Shown here piece after piece: positions 1 to 11,772 of a DNA stretch of 64,000 bases. Below the pieces are notes generated by a model. The model worked only from the letters and a program-made list of their open reading frames with translations. It was not told the DNA's origin and made no database searches. The translations under genes were made by a program, and so were the position numbers. Positions within the stretch are counted from its first letter, which is position 1; every line of letters starts with the position of its first letter. Location of the stretch: positions 23,158 through 87,157 of the forward strand of contig NZ_LMUW01000112.1 in assembly GCF_009765735.1 (NCBI RefSeq), read 5' to 3'. Origin of the DNA: Xenophilus sp. L33 (lineage in GTDB: Bacteria > Pseudomonadota > Gammaproteobacteria > Burkholderiales > Burkholderiaceae_C).

Positions 1-826
<826 letters not shown>

Positions 827-897
827 TGGAAATACAAAGCTGTTCAAGTTGAACGCCCACACTTATCGGTTGTTGGATGAAGTCGAGTGATCGACAT

Positions 898-974
898 GGG
901 TCTGTAGCTCAGCTGGTTAGAGCACCGTCTTGATAAGGCGGGGGTCGTTGGTTCGAGCCCAACTAGACCCACCA
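898..974 (+). tRNA. tRNA-Ile (GAU)
   Basis: A 77-base cloverleaf lies in the 16S-23S spacer. The acceptor stem pairs GGGTCTG with TAGACCC (one wobble), the anticodon GAT sits at 932-934, the T-loop reads GGTTCGAGCC, and CCA is encoded at 972-974. Ile(GAU) followed by Ala(UGC) is the standard spacer content of betaproteobacterial rrn operons. The tRNA is transcribed with the rRNA precursor and released by processing. Confidence 0.97.
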
Positions 975-1021
975 AATTCTTCCAATGGTCATGGCGCGGG
1001 ATGCGTCAGGTATGAGGACCC

Positions 1022-1097
1022 GGGGGATTAGCTCAGCTGGGAGAGCACCTGCTTTGCAAGCAGGGGGTCGTCGGTTCGATCCCGTCATCCTCCACCA
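1022..1097 (+). tRNA. tRNA-Ala (UGC)
   Basis: A 76-base tRNA has acceptor arms GGGGGAT and ATCCTCC (one G-U pair), anticodon TGC at 1055-1057, T-loop GGTTCGATCC and encoded CCA. It lies 47 bases after tRNA-Ile in the same precursor. Twelve bases of its anticodon arm (1049-1060) recur exactly at 1144-1155 in the spacer downstream. Confidence 0.97.
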
Positions 1098-1426
1098 CCA
1101 TCGATCGTCAGCGATCGACCAACAACAAGATTCAACACCAAAGCTGCTTTGCAAGAGGCATCTTTGTTGTTGATCGGGATCTCTCGATCAATCGGCTGTT
1201 CTTTAAAAATTCATAGAGTCGAATTAGCGTCGCTGGTGGAAACCGCACATTCGTAAAGGTTTAGTGCGGACCGTGCCATCAGCGACATGAATTTTTGATT
1301 GCGTCAAATATGAACTTCAATTTCGAGGAAACTTGAAAGTATGAAGTACGGCATAACGCGACAGGTGAGAGACCTGTCAATTCCTTGATTGATTTTGGTT
1401 TCTGTGAAGAAACGTCAAAGTTATAG
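1098..1426 (+). other. tRNA-Ala to 23S internal transcribed spacer
   Basis: This 329-base spacer has no coding potential. It carries a boxA-like antitermination element (1198-1209), a 12-base copy of the tRNA-Ala anticodon arm (1144-1155) and, near 1411-1430, the 5' strand of the long processing stem that brackets 23S. TTATAGGGTCAAG here is complementary to CTTGACCCTATAA near 4293-4305. No further tRNA is visible. Confidence 0.8.
1198..1209 (+). promoter_or_regulatory. boxA-like rRNA antitermination site
   Basis: GTTCTTTAAAAA resembles the boxA core (TGCTCTTTAACA in E. coli) that loads NusB/NusE on nascent rRNA. It lies in the spacer ahead of 23S, where a second boxA is normally found. The assignment rests on sequence similarity and position only. 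Confidence 0.6.
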
Positions 1427-4302
<2,876 letters not shown>

Positions 4303-4410
4303 TAACTTTGATCCGACTCCCTCGGGAGTCACGAATACGGATCAAGGTGTTATGCCAAGTTGACGCAGTCAAAACATAAAAAGCTAATTCCAGACTCTAT
4401 GAATTCGTTG

Positions 4411-4427
4411 CCTTGACCCCGTCAAGG
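4411..4427 (+). other. hairpin between 23S and 5S
   Basis: CCTTGAC, CCC, GTCAAGG forms a perfect 7-bp stem with a 3-base loop, and weaker flanking pairs (GTTG/CAAC) extend it. It lies 14 bases before 5S and is probably an RNase-processed spacer structure. Confidence 0.5.
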
Positions 4428-4440
4428 CGACAACCCTTTA

Positions 4441-4555
4441 TGCCTGATGACCATAGCGAGGTGGTCCCACTCCTTCCCATCCCGAACAGGACAGTGAAAC
4501 GCCTCAGCGCCGATGATAGTGCGGGTTCCCGTGTGAAAGTAGGTCATCGTCAGGC
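4441..4555 (+). rRNA. rrf: 5S ribosomal RNA
   Basis: The terminal helix pairs TGCCTGA at the start with TCAGGC at the end. The interior carries the conserved CCCATCCCGAAC and the GATGATAGTG / GGGTTCCC / GTGAAAGTAGG blocks. The size of about 115 bases is normal. It is the last gene of the rRNA operon and is followed at once by an intrinsic terminator. Confidence 0.96.
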
Positions 4556-4571
4556 TCTTACAGCCACAAAT

Positions 4572-4606
4572 CGCCCAGCCCCTCAAAAGGCTGGGCGCTT
4601 TGCTTT
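4572..4606 (+). terminator. intrinsic terminator of the rRNA operon
   Basis: CGCCCAGCC and GGCTGGGCG form a perfect 9-bp GC-rich stem around the loop CCTCAAAA, followed by CTTTGCTTT. It starts 16 bases after 5S. The T-rich tail is interrupted but typical of rrn terminators in this group. Confidence 0.88.
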
Positions 4607-4619
4607 GGGGGACGCCTAT

Positions 4620-5543
4620 TCAGCGATTCGCCAATTCGTCGCCTTCCGTAGCTGCGAGGCCGCCGGCAATCAACTCGCCGAGCAATTCCGCGCCAAGGTG
4701 TGCGGCGGAATCCGATTCAAAAAAGCGGGTTCGAATCGCCTCCAGATAAGGCGTCGTCGACACCCATGCATCCCAGTCGGCGCGTGAGATGCGCTGCAAC
4801 TCCAGCAGTTTGAACTTCAGCAGGACCTTGAGCGCATGTCGTGCATGTCGCTGCGGGTTCTGCACGAAGCTGTCGAGCCGGCTGCGTGCCGCGGCGAGTG
4901 CCAGTGAAGGCTGGTCGAACACGCGTCCGTGACCCGGAATCACTTGCAGCGGCGCGAGCGATTCGATGAGGTCGAGCGTCCCGGCGACTTCCTCGAAGGA
5001 CGGCTCCCCCGCGAGTTCGGGGAATACCACGCCGAAGCCTTTCTCCCACAACGCGTCCGCCGAGATCAGCGTGCGCGATTGCGGCTCGAAGAGGATGACC
5101 GAATGCGGGTCGTGGCCCTTGGCTGCGTGGATCTGCCAGGACTGATCGCCGAGCATCACTTCATGCCCGGGCTCGAGCAATTCTTCGAATCCGAAGCGCG
5201 GGCATTGCTGGCCGAGCGCACGATAGTCCAGCCGTTCTTCATCCCAGGCGCGGACCTGCGGCGCCTCGCCGGGCGGGATCGCGGTGAGCGCTTTCGGCCA
5301 GCGCGCCTGCAGGATCGCGTTGCCGCCGCAGTGGTCACTGTGCAGGTGCGTGTTCAGGATGCGGTCGAGTGCCCGCTCGCCCAGCGCGGCTTCGACCAGC
5401 GCCAGCGTCTGCGCGGAATGGGTGGCATAGCCGGTGTCGACGATCGCTGTCTCTTCGCGCCCGATGAAGAGGATGTTGTTGGACGACAGCCAGCCGCGTT
5501 CGAGGACACGGATTGACGCCGGCAAGCCCGTTGCGGCAGTCAA
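4620..5543 (-). CDS. MBL-fold metallo-hydrolase
   Basis: This 307-residue metallo-beta-lactamase-fold protein has the metal-binding signature HLHSDH at residues 66-71, a second-ligand block (GHDPHS), an Asp in SADALWE and a C-terminal IPGHGRVF. These are features of glyoxalase-II-like hydrolases acting on thioesters or other small substrates. The start is taken as TTG at 5543, which overlaps the TGA of the upstream fadD-like gene (TTGA), so translation is probably coupled. No upstream start fits better, because earlier in-frame codons lie inside fadD. The pairing suggests a thioesterase-like or detoxifying role in acyl-CoA metabolism. That is inference, and the substrate is unknown. Confidence 0.85.
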   Translation of the reverse strand: MTAATGLPASIRVLERGWLSSNNILFIGREETAIVDTGYATHSAQTLALVEAALGERALDRILNTHLHSDHCGGNAILQARWPKALTAIPPGEAPQVRAWDEERLDYRALGQQCPRFGFEELLEPGHEVMLGDQSWQIHAAKGHDPHSVILFEPQSRTLISADALWEKGFGVVFPELAGEPSFEEVAGTLDLIESLAPLQVIPGHGRVFDQPSLALAAARSRLDSFVQNPQRHARHALKVLLKFKLLELQRISRADWDAWVSTTPYLEAIRTRFFESDSAAHLGAELLGELIAGGLAATEGDELANR

Positions 5544-7192
5544 GCGCCAACGCCCACACGCAGCGAACGCCGCAGGACCTTGCCCACATTCGATTTCGGC
5601 AGCGCGTCGAGGAACTCGATCGTCTTCGGGCGCTTGTAGCCGGTGAGATGTTCGCGGCAATAGGCCATCACGGCCTCTTCGGTGAGTGCAGGGTCCTTGC
5701 GCACCACGAAGAGCTTCACCGCCTCGCCTTGCTTGTCGTCGGGGATGCCGACCGCGGCAGATTCGAGCACGCCGGGGCACAGCGACACCACGTTCTCGAT
5801 CTCGTTCGGAAAGACGTTGAAGCCGCTCACCAGGATCATGTCCTTCTTGCGGTCGACGATGCGGCTGTAGCCGTCGGGTTGCATCAGCGCGATGTCGCCG
5901 GTTCGCATGAAGCCGTCGGCGGTGAAGGCGGCGGCGGTCTCGGCCGGCTGGTTGTAGTAGCCGGTCATGACGTTCGGCCCCTTGATGCACAGCTCGCCGG
6001 CCTCGCCGATGGGCAGCGAGCGGCCTTCGTCGTCCTTGATCGCGATCTCGATGCTCGGCATCGGCAGGCCGATGTTGCCGGTGAACGACGTGTTGGAAGT
6101 CGGGTTGTTGGTGCCGATCGCGCAGGTCTCGCTCATGCCCCAGCCTTCGATCATCGGGCAGCCGGTGACCTCGAACCAGCGCCGCGCGGTGCCTTCGGAG
6201 GCCGCGGTGCCGCCGGCCTGCGAGACGTAGAGCGTCGAAAAGTCGAGCTTCGCGAAGTCGGGGTGCATCAGCAGGCCGTTGAAGAGCGTGTTGACGGCCG
6301 GCATCATGTGGAAGGGCCGCTTCTTCAGCACCGCGACGAAGCCGTCCATGTCGCGCGGGTTCGGCACCAGCGTCAGGTGCGAGCCCTGGCGGATCGCCAG
6401 CAGCATCAGGGTCAGCGCGAAGATGTGATAGAGCGGCAGCGCCGCGATGCTGTTGACCTGCGAGAAGTCGCCGGCCCGCTGGAGCGCCGGCTTGAACCAG
6501 GCCTCGGCCTGCAAGGTGGCAGCGACGATGTTGCGGTGGGTCAGCACCGCGCCCTTCGACAAGCCGGTGGTGCCGCCGGTGTATTGAAGGAAGGCGATCG
6601 AATCGAGTGTGCAGGTGTCGACGGCAAGCGAACGGCCGCGGCCCGCCGCGATGGCGTCCGTGAACGAGACCACGCGCTGCCCTGGCAGCTGCTTCGCAGC
6701 CTCGGCAACCGCGGCAGGCGGACCGCCCAGCAGTTCGGCCATCGATGTGACGACCACATCCGCAAGGGCGGTTCCGGAGACGACCTGCGCCAGGGTCGGC
6801 AGGAAGTTCTCGAGGATGACGATGCGGGTCGCGCCGGAGTCCTGCAGCTGGTGCGCCAGTTCGCGCGCGGTGTAGAGCGGATTGACGTTGACGCAGGTGA
6901 AGCCCGCGCGCAGCACGCCGCAAGCGGTGACCGCGAACTGCGGCAGGTTGGGCAGCATGATCGCGACCCGCGCACCGGGCGCCAGCTCGAGCGATTGCAG
7001 CCAGGCGCCGAGCGCGCTCGACAGCGTGTCGAGGTCGGCGAAGCTCATCCACTGTTCCATGCAGACAGAGAAGCGGTTGCCGGCGTGGCGCGCGAAGGCA
7101 TCGTCGAAGAGATGGCCGAGCGAGCGGAATTGCTCGGGGTGGATGTCGCGCGGCACGCCGGCCGGGTAGTTGTCGAGCGCTGGGGTCTGCAT
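5540..7192 (-). CDS. fadD: long-chain fatty acid-CoA ligase (FadD type)
   Basis: This 550-residue ANL-superfamily enzyme activates fatty acids to acyl-AMP and then acyl-CoA for beta-oxidation. The P-loop-like motif YTGGTTGLSKG is at about 204-214. The FadD linker region IVDRKKDMILVSGFN and the C-terminal catalytic Lys in SNVGKVLRR are present. It matches E. coli FadD from its first residues (NYPAGVPRDI) to its end, and the length is normal. The start ATG at 7192 is preceded by AAAGGAAC at good spacing. A longer in-frame start 90 bases upstream lacks family similarity. The gene is divergent from the esterase at 7297 and coupled to the downstream hydrolase. Chain-length preference cannot be read from sequence. 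Confidence 0.93.
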   Translation of the reverse strand: MQTPALDNYPAGVPRDIHPEQFRSLGHLFDDAFARHAGNRFSVCMEQWMSFADLDTLSSALGAWLQSLELAPGARVAIMLPNLPQFAVTACGVLRAGFTCVNVNPLYTARELAHQLQDSGATRIVILENFLPTLAQVVSGTALADVVVTSMAELLGGPPAAVAEAAKQLPGQRVVSFTDAIAAGRGRSLAVDTCTLDSIAFLQYTGGTTGLSKGAVLTHRNIVAATLQAEAWFKPALQRAGDFSQVNSIAALPLYHIFALTLMLLAIRQGSHLTLVPNPRDMDGFVAVLKKRPFHMMPAVNTLFNGLLMHPDFAKLDFSTLYVSQAGGTAASEGTARRWFEVTGCPMIEGWGMSETCAIGTNNPTSNTSFTGNIGLPMPSIEIAIKDDEGRSLPIGEAGELCIKGPNVMTGYYNQPAETAAAFTADGFMRTGDIALMQPDGYSRIVDRKKDMILVSGFNVFPNEIENVVSLCPGVLESAAVGIPDDKQGEAVKLFVVRKDPALTEEAVMAYCREHLTGYKRPKTIEFLDALPKSNVGKVLRRSLRVGVGA

Positions 7193-7296
7193 GCGGGTTC
7201 CTTTGTGAATGCATTGTCGGAGCAAGCCGACGATCGCGCCCAGCGGCGTTTTCCCTCGGCGGCCGGCCGCACAGTCGCCCATGCGATAGTCGGCGG

Positions 7297-8184
7297 ATGG
7301 TTGCGCGCACTCAAAGGAATCTGGCGATCGGCTGGTTGCTGTTGCTGGTCGTCTGGCTCGGTTTCTGGTGGCCGCGGTCGGTGCCGATCGCGCTCGTGGG
7401 CCTCGCGGTCCTGCTCTTCGGGCATGCGGTCTTTCTCGCCCTGGAGTTCGCGGTCGGCTGGCAGGTGGCCGCGGGCGACAGCGTCGCGCGCGCGGGTCCG
7501 TGGCCCTGCTTCAAGGCTTGGCTGGCGGAAAGCTGGTCGGCGCCGCGCGTGTTCTTCTGGAACCAGCCCTTTCGCTGGCATGCGGTCCCCGACCAGCTGA
7601 AGCCCTCGACGCAGCGCGGCGTGGTGTTGATCCACGGGCTGGTCTGCAACCGCGGCTTCTGGAATCCGTGGCTGCGCGAACTGCGCGCGGCCGGGCGCGT
7701 CTTCGTCGCGGTCGACCTCGAGCCGGTGTTCGGCTCGATCGATCGCTATGTCGAGATCGTCGAGGAAGCGATCGTGAAGGTGACCTCGGCGACGGGCCAG
7801 CCGCCGCTGCTGGTCTGCCACAGCATGGGCGGCCTGGCCGCGCGGGCCTGGCTGCGCAGTGCCGACGGCGCCCGCGTGCATCGCATCGTGACCATCGGCA
7901 CGCCGCATCGCGGCACCTGGCTGGCGCGTTTCGGCCGCGGCGACAACGGTCGCGAGATGCGCATGGGCGGCGAGTGGATGAAGCGCATCGAGAGCGAGCG
8001 CGCCAGCGTGCAGGACGTGCGCTTCACCTGCTGGCATTCGAACTGCGACAACATCGTCTTCCCGCCGTCGGTGGCCACGCTCGCCGGCGCGGACAACCGG
8101 CTGCTGCCCGGCCAGGGCCATGTGCAGATGGCCTTCGACAAGCGCTTGCGGCGCGAGACGCTCGCGCTGCTCGACGCGCGCTGA
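7297..8184 (+). CDS. membrane-anchored alpha/beta hydrolase (esterase/lipase-like)
   Basis: This 295-residue protein has two hydrophobic N-terminal segments (about 10-28 and 31-55), then an alpha/beta-hydrolase domain. The oxyanion-hole HG lies in LIHGLV (111-116), the nucleophile elbow is CHSMGG with Ser176, and a late His is in GQGHVQM. The family resembles triacylglycerol lipase/PGAP1-like proteins, acting on ester substrates at the inner membrane. It is transcribed away from fadD with about 100 bases between the starts, so an ester-hydrolysis step feeding fatty acid activation is plausible but unproven. It converges with phhA. Confidence 0.82.
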   Translation: MVARTQRNLAIGWLLLLVVWLGFWWPRSVPIALVGLAVLLFGHAVFLALEFAVGWQVAAGDSVARAGPWPCFKAWLAESWSAPRVFFWNQPFRWHAVPDQLKPSTQRGVVLIHGLVCNRGFWNPWLRELRAAGRVFVAVDLEPVFGSIDRYVEIVEEAIVKVTSATGQPPLLVCHSMGGLAARAWLRSADGARVHRIVTIGTPHRGTWLARFGRGDNGREMRMGGEWMKRIESERASVQDVRFTCWHSNCDNIVFPPSVATLAGADNRLLPGQGHVQMAFDKRLRRETLALLDAR

Positions 8185-8187
8185 GGT

Positions 8188-8204
8188 CCGGCTGCCTCAG
8201 CCGG
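8188..8204. terminator. hairpin between convergent genes
   Basis: CCGGCTG, CCT, CAGCCGG forms a perfect 7-bp stem with a 3-base loop in the 12-bp gap between the esterase and phhA, and includes the phhA stop codon. It could end transcription from both sides, but there is no T run on either strand, so an intrinsic terminator is not established. Confidence 0.35.
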
Positions 8205-9078
8205 CCGCAGGGATGTCGCGCTCGTGCGGCAGCACCACGCCGGCATCGATGTCCGGCAGTGTGGCGAGTTGCTCGTAGAGCGGCGTGAAGTCGGGCGCGG
8301 TCTTGCCGAACAGGTCGGCGAAGCTGTCGATCACGAAGTAGGTCGACTGGTAGGTGTCGATCTTGTAGCGGGTGCGCATCGCGCGCAGCAGGTCGAGCGG
8401 CAGCCGGTGCGGCTCGGGGCTGCGCACCGCGTGCTGCAGCTCGCCGACCGAGCTCAGGATGCCGGCGCCGTAGGCCCGCACGCCCTCGGGCTGGCGGATC
8501 AGGCCGAACTCCACTGTGTACCAATACAGGCGCGCCAGCTTCTCGCCGGCACCCAGGTCGTGCGCCTTCAGGCCGCCCTGGCCGTAGCGCTGCACGTAGT
8601 CGGCGAAGGTCGGATCGAAGAGCATCGGCACGTGGCCGAAGAGGTCGTGGAAGACGTCGGGCTCGACGATGTAGTCGAACTCCTCGGGCTTGCGGATCCA
8701 GTCGGTGACCGGGAACCTGCGGTTCGCGAGCAAGCTGAAGAAAGGCTCTTCGGGAATGAGGCCGGGCACCGCCACCACTTCCCAGCGCGTGGCCTTGTAG
8801 AGCCGCTCGTTGATCTCGTCGAAGCGCGGGATGCGGTCCTTGACGCCGAGCGAAGGCAGGGCGTCAATGAAGGCGTCGCAGGCCAGGCCCGGCAGCTGCG
8901 CGGCCTGGCGCTCGTAGAGGCGGCGGTAGGTGTCGTGGTCGGCCGGCGTGTAGCTGGCCCAGTCCTGGGCGCAGGTGTAGTCGGCGCGGACTCCGCCGTC
9001 GCGCGAATAGTCGCCGCGCGGCGGTCGGTCCGAATCGCCGTAGACGGCCGGGGTGACCGCGGCTGCGGTGCTTTCCAT
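8197..9078 (-). CDS. phhA: phenylalanine 4-monooxygenase
   Basis: This 293-residue bacterial aromatic amino acid hydroxylase converts phenylalanine to tyrosine with tetrahydropterin and O2. The iron facial triad is visible as His144 and His149 in DVFHDLFGHVP and Glu190 in YTVEFG. The pterin-site stretch VAVPGLIPEEPFF is intact. The length is typical of single-domain bacterial enzymes, without the eukaryotic regulatory domain. It is the last gene of hppD-pheC-phhA, 19 bases after the middle gene. Together with HppD it places phenylalanine and tyrosine on the homogentisate route. No pterin-4a-carbinolamine dehydratase (phhB) is in the window. Confidence 0.95.
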   Translation of the reverse strand: MESTAAAVTPAVYGDSDRPPRGDYSRDGGVRADYTCAQDWASYTPADHDTYRRLYERQAAQLPGLACDAFIDALPSLGVKDRIPRFDEINERLYKATRWEVVAVPGLIPEEPFFSLLANRRFPVTDWIRKPEEFDYIVEPDVFHDLFGHVPMLFDPTFADYVQRYGQGGLKAHDLGAGEKLARLYWYTVEFGLIRQPEGVRAYGAGILSSVGELQHAVRSPEPHRLPLDLLRAMRTRYKIDTYQSTYFVIDSFADLFGKTAPDFTPLYEQLATLPDIDAGVVLPHERDIPAAG

Positions 9079-9097
9079 GAATTGCTCCGTTCGAAGG

Positions 9098-9925
9098 CTA
9101 CTTGAGCCAGTGGTCCATCACGCGCTGGAAGTCGCCGCCGGCCAGCGACAGGTGCAGCCACTGGTCGACGAAGGCCTTGAAGGCGACGTCGTCGCGCGGC
9201 AGCAGCCAGGCCATCTCGCCGTACTGCAGCGGCTTGTCGGGGTTGACCGCGCACAAGCCCGGCTTGAGCTTCTGCTGCGTGATCGCCTCGGCGGTCTCGG
9301 TGACGAAGACGTCGGCACGGCGCGCCAGCAGCTCGTCGAAGATCGTCAGGTTGTCGCCGTGCGCGATGAGTTGCGCCTCTTTGAAGTTGGCGCGCGCGTA
9401 GCGCTCGTTGCTGCCGCCCGGATTGAAGATCACGCGCACGCCGGGCTTGTCGATCGCGGCCACGGTCTGGTATTTGGCGACGTCGGCGCAGCGTGCGATC
9501 GGCGTCTTGCCGTTGACCATGTAGGGCGTGCTGAAGAAGGCGAGCTTTTGCCGGTCGGTGGTGACCGTGATGCCGCCCACCGCCATGTCGCACTTGCCGG
9601 CGGTCAGGTCGGGCAGGAGGTTGGCCCAGCTGGTCTTGATCCACTGCGGCTTGGCGTTGAGGCTGGCGGCCAGGCCGTTCACCAGGTCGATGTCGATGCC
9701 TTCGTAGCTTCCGTCCGGCTTCTGGAAGCTGAAGGGCCGGTAGTCGCCCGGCGTGCACACGCGCAGCACGCCGGACTTCAGCACCGCGTCGAGGTGCGAG
9801 GCCGAGGGCGAGGCCGAAGCCGTGGCGGCGCCGTCCGCCGGCTTCGGCGCCATCGCGCAGCCTGCCAGCGCCAGCGCCGCGGCCAGCCAGACGAACACGA
9901 GGCGAATCGAGCGGAACGGGTGCAT
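9098..9925 (-). CDS. PheC-like cyclohexadienyl dehydratase / solute-binding-fold lipoprotein
   Basis: This 275-residue protein has the periplasmic amino-acid-binding-protein fold. A lipobox LAGC (Cys23) marks it as a likely lipoprotein. It resembles Pseudomonas PheC, the periplasmic prephenate/arogenate dehydratase that evolved from a binding protein. Shared features are GDYRPFSF near 60-67, the signature NPGGSNERYARANF at 168-181, and Glu213 in TETAEA, which aligns with the Glu described as the catalytic acid of PheC. It sits between hppD and phhA (gaps of 29 and 19 bases), where making phenylpyruvate or phenylalanine would feed directly into phhA. No permease or ATPase is adjacent, which argues against a simple transport role. 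A pure amino-acid-binding function remains possible. The ATG at 9925 has an AGGAG upstream. Confidence 0.75.
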   Translation of the reverse strand: MHPFRSIRLVFVWLAAALALAGCAMAPKPADGAATASASPSASHLDAVLKSGVLRVCTPGDYRPFSFQKPDGSYEGIDIDLVNGLAASLNAKPQWIKTSWANLLPDLTAGKCDMAVGGITVTTDRQKLAFFSTPYMVNGKTPIARCADVAKYQTVAAIDKPGVRVIFNPGGSNERYARANFKEAQLIAHGDNLTIFDELLARRADVFVTETAEAITQQKLKPGLCAVNPDKPLQYGEMAWLLPRDDVAFKAFVDQWLHLSLAGGDFQRVMDHWLK

Positions 9926-9954
9926 GCGACAGGCTCCTGGAGTGCGAAGGTCGC

Positions 9955-11082
9955 CTATTGTGCGGCGCTCAGCACGCCACGACGCATCTGGTCCAGCTCG
10001 ATGCTCTCGAACAGCGCCTTGAAGTTGCCTTCGCCGAAACCGTCGTCGCCCTTGCGCTGGATGAACTCGAAGAAGATCGGGCCCAGCTGGTTCTCGCTGA
10101 AGATCTGCAGCAGCAGCGCGCCCTTCTTGCCGTCGACCAGGATCTTGCGCTGCTTGAGCTCGGCGACGTCCTCGCCGTGGCCCGGGATGCGCTTGTCGAC
10201 CAGCTCGTAGTAGGTGTCGATGGTGTCGAGCAGCTTGACGCCCGAAGCGCGCAGCGCATCGACCGAATGCGGCAGGTCGCGCGAGCCCATCGCGATGTGC
10301 TGGATGCCCTCGCCGTGGTAGCTGTCGAGGTATTCCTGGATCTGGCCGGCCTTCTCGTTGCCTTCCTCGTTGATCGGGATGCGGATCTTGCCGCAGGGGC
10401 TGGTCATCGCCTTGCTCTTGACGCCGGTGACCTGGCCTTCGATGTCGAAGTAGCGGATCTCTCGGAAGTTGAAGAGGCGCTCGTAGAAGTCCGCCCATTC
10501 CGTCAGGCGGCCGCGGTGCACGTTGTGCGTCAGGTGGTCGATGTAGGTCAGGCCGTGGCCTTCGGGCGCCAGCGCCTCAGTGGCGGAGAGGCCGGGCAGG
10601 GCCTCGAAGTCGACGTCGTAGAAGCCGATGTCGCCGATGTCGCCCGGTTGCGCGCTGTTCTTGCCGCGCCAGCGGTCGACGAAGTAGATCAGGCTGTCGC
10701 CGATGCCTTTGATCGCCGGGATGTTCAGTTCGCCGGGGCCGGCGCCGGGCGCGAAGCCCCAGGCGCCCAGGCCGATGGCGCGCTCGTAGGCGGCCTTGGC
10801 GTCCTGCACCCGGAAGGCGATCGCGCAGATGCTCGGGCCGTGCTGGCGGGCGAAGCGCTGGGCGAAGGAATCCGGCTCCGCGTTGACGATGAAGTTGATC
10901 GTGCCCTGGCGGTACAGCAGCACGTTCTTGTGGCGGTGCCGGGCGATCGGCCGGAAGCCCATCTGCTCGAAGACCTTGCCCATGGCGGCCGGATCGGGTG
11001 CGGCGTATTCGATGAATTCGAAGCCGTCGGTGCCCATCGGGTTGTCCCAGGGCGTGAAGGCGGCGCTGTCGTTGTGGCTCAT
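9955..11082 (-). CDS. hppD: 4-hydroxyphenylpyruvate dioxygenase
   Basis: This 375-residue Fe(II) dioxygenase converts 4-hydroxyphenylpyruvate to homogentisate in tyrosine degradation. Two VOC domains are visible. The iron ligands are His183 (YIDHLTHNV), His262 (EGIQHIAM) and Glu339 (FFEFIQR). The C-terminal block with GFGEGNFKALFES, which gates the active site, is complete. It is the promoter-proximal gene of the operon, divergent from the Lrp/AsnC gene at 11221 across a 138-bp region. Homogentisate dioxygenase and later steps are not in the window. Confidence 0.95.
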   Translation of the reverse strand: MSHNDSAAFTPWDNPMGTDGFEFIEYAAPDPAAMGKVFEQMGFRPIARHRHKNVLLYRQGTINFIVNAEPDSFAQRFARQHGPSICAIAFRVQDAKAAYERAIGLGAWGFAPGAGPGELNIPAIKGIGDSLIYFVDRWRGKNSAQPGDIGDIGFYDVDFEALPGLSATEALAPEGHGLTYIDHLTHNVHRGRLTEWADFYERLFNFREIRYFDIEGQVTGVKSKAMTSPCGKIRIPINEEGNEKAGQIQEYLDSYHGEGIQHIAMGSRDLPHSVDALRASGVKLLDTIDTYYELVDKRIPGHGEDVAELKQRKILVDGKKGALLLQIFSENQLGPIFFEFIQRKGDDGFGEGNFKALFESIELDQMRRGVLSAAQ

Positions 11083-11220
11083 GTGGCGAGGTTCTCCGGC
11101 GTGGTGGGGGCTGCCGCGGACTGCGGCCAGCGGAAACTATAGAAGCGCAGTGCCTGATGTTTTCTGCGTAATCACGCCTCGTTTTGCTCTCATGCGCAGG
11201 AAAGCTGCAAGAATCGCCAC

Positions 11221-11694
11221 ATGGATGCATTGGACAAGATCGACCGGCAGATCCTGCGCACCTTGCAGGCCGACGGCCGCGCCACCTACGACCAGCTGGC
11301 CGAGGAGGTCAGCCTGTCGCCGAGCGCGGTGCTGCGCCGGGTCAAGCGGCTGGAGGAGCACCGGGTCATCGACCGCTACGTGGCGCTGGTCAAGCCCGAG
11401 GCGCTGGGGCTGGGCCTCACCGCCTACCTCAACGTGCGGCTCGAAAAACACACCGAGACCCACAAGCGCAACCCGATGGACCTGTTCCGGGCCAGCGTGC
11501 AGACCTGGCCGGAGGTGGTCGAATGCGCGGCCCTCACTGGCGAGATGGACTACCTGCTGCGCGTGCTGGTGGCCGACATGGCGCACTACAGCCGTTTCAT
11601 CATGGACACGCTGCTCAAGCACCCCAGCGTGGAGGACTGCAAGACCAGCTTCGTGCTGGACCGTGTCAAGGCCACCACGGCGCTGCCGGTCTGA
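11221..11694 (+). CDS. Lrp/AsnC family transcriptional regulator
   Basis: This 157-residue regulator has an N-terminal winged helix-turn-helix (about 5-55, LAEEVSLSPSAVLRRVKRLE) and a C-terminal RAM/AsnC effector domain (VECAALTGEMDYLLRVL). Its divergent position next to hppD-pheC-phhA suggests it senses an aromatic amino acid and controls that operon, as PhhR or Lrp-type proteins do elsewhere. This is inferred from neighbourhood. Its ATG lies 138 bp from hppD. No clear 15-bp Lrp palindrome was recognised in the gap. Confidence 0.9.
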   Translation: MDALDKIDRQILRTLQADGRATYDQLAEEVSLSPSAVLRRVKRLEEHRVIDRYVALVKPEALGLGLTAYLNVRLEKHTETHKRNPMDLFRASVQTWPEVVECAALTGEMDYLLRVLVADMAHYSRFIMDTLLKHPSVEDCKTSFVLDRVKATTALPV

Positions 11695-11738
11695 GGCGGC
11701 TTTCGTGTAGGACGCCCGCGCTTTCAGACCTTTCGCCC

Positions 11739-11766
11739 TTGTGGATTAAGGGAAAACCCTTATATT
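11739..11766 (+). promoter_or_regulatory. putative promoter with palindromic operator
   Basis: TTGTGG (11739-11744) and TATATT (11761-11766) are spaced by 16 bp and could be -35 and -10 elements for the acetyltransferase. The inverted repeat TAAGGG-AAAA-CCCTTA (11747-11762) fills the spacer, the usual place for a repressor or MerR-type activator site. The -10 ends only 6 bp before the annotated ATG, so the transcript would be nearly leaderless or the true start is further downstream. Confidence 0.45.
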
Positions 11767-11772
11767 TGACGG

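Noticed and set aside
5513..7600. Long open frame on the plus strand opposite fadD
   Set aside because: It is antisense to a clear FadD-family gene and rich in Arg, Gly and Ala as expected of shadow frames in high-GC DNA. No family similarity or start context.
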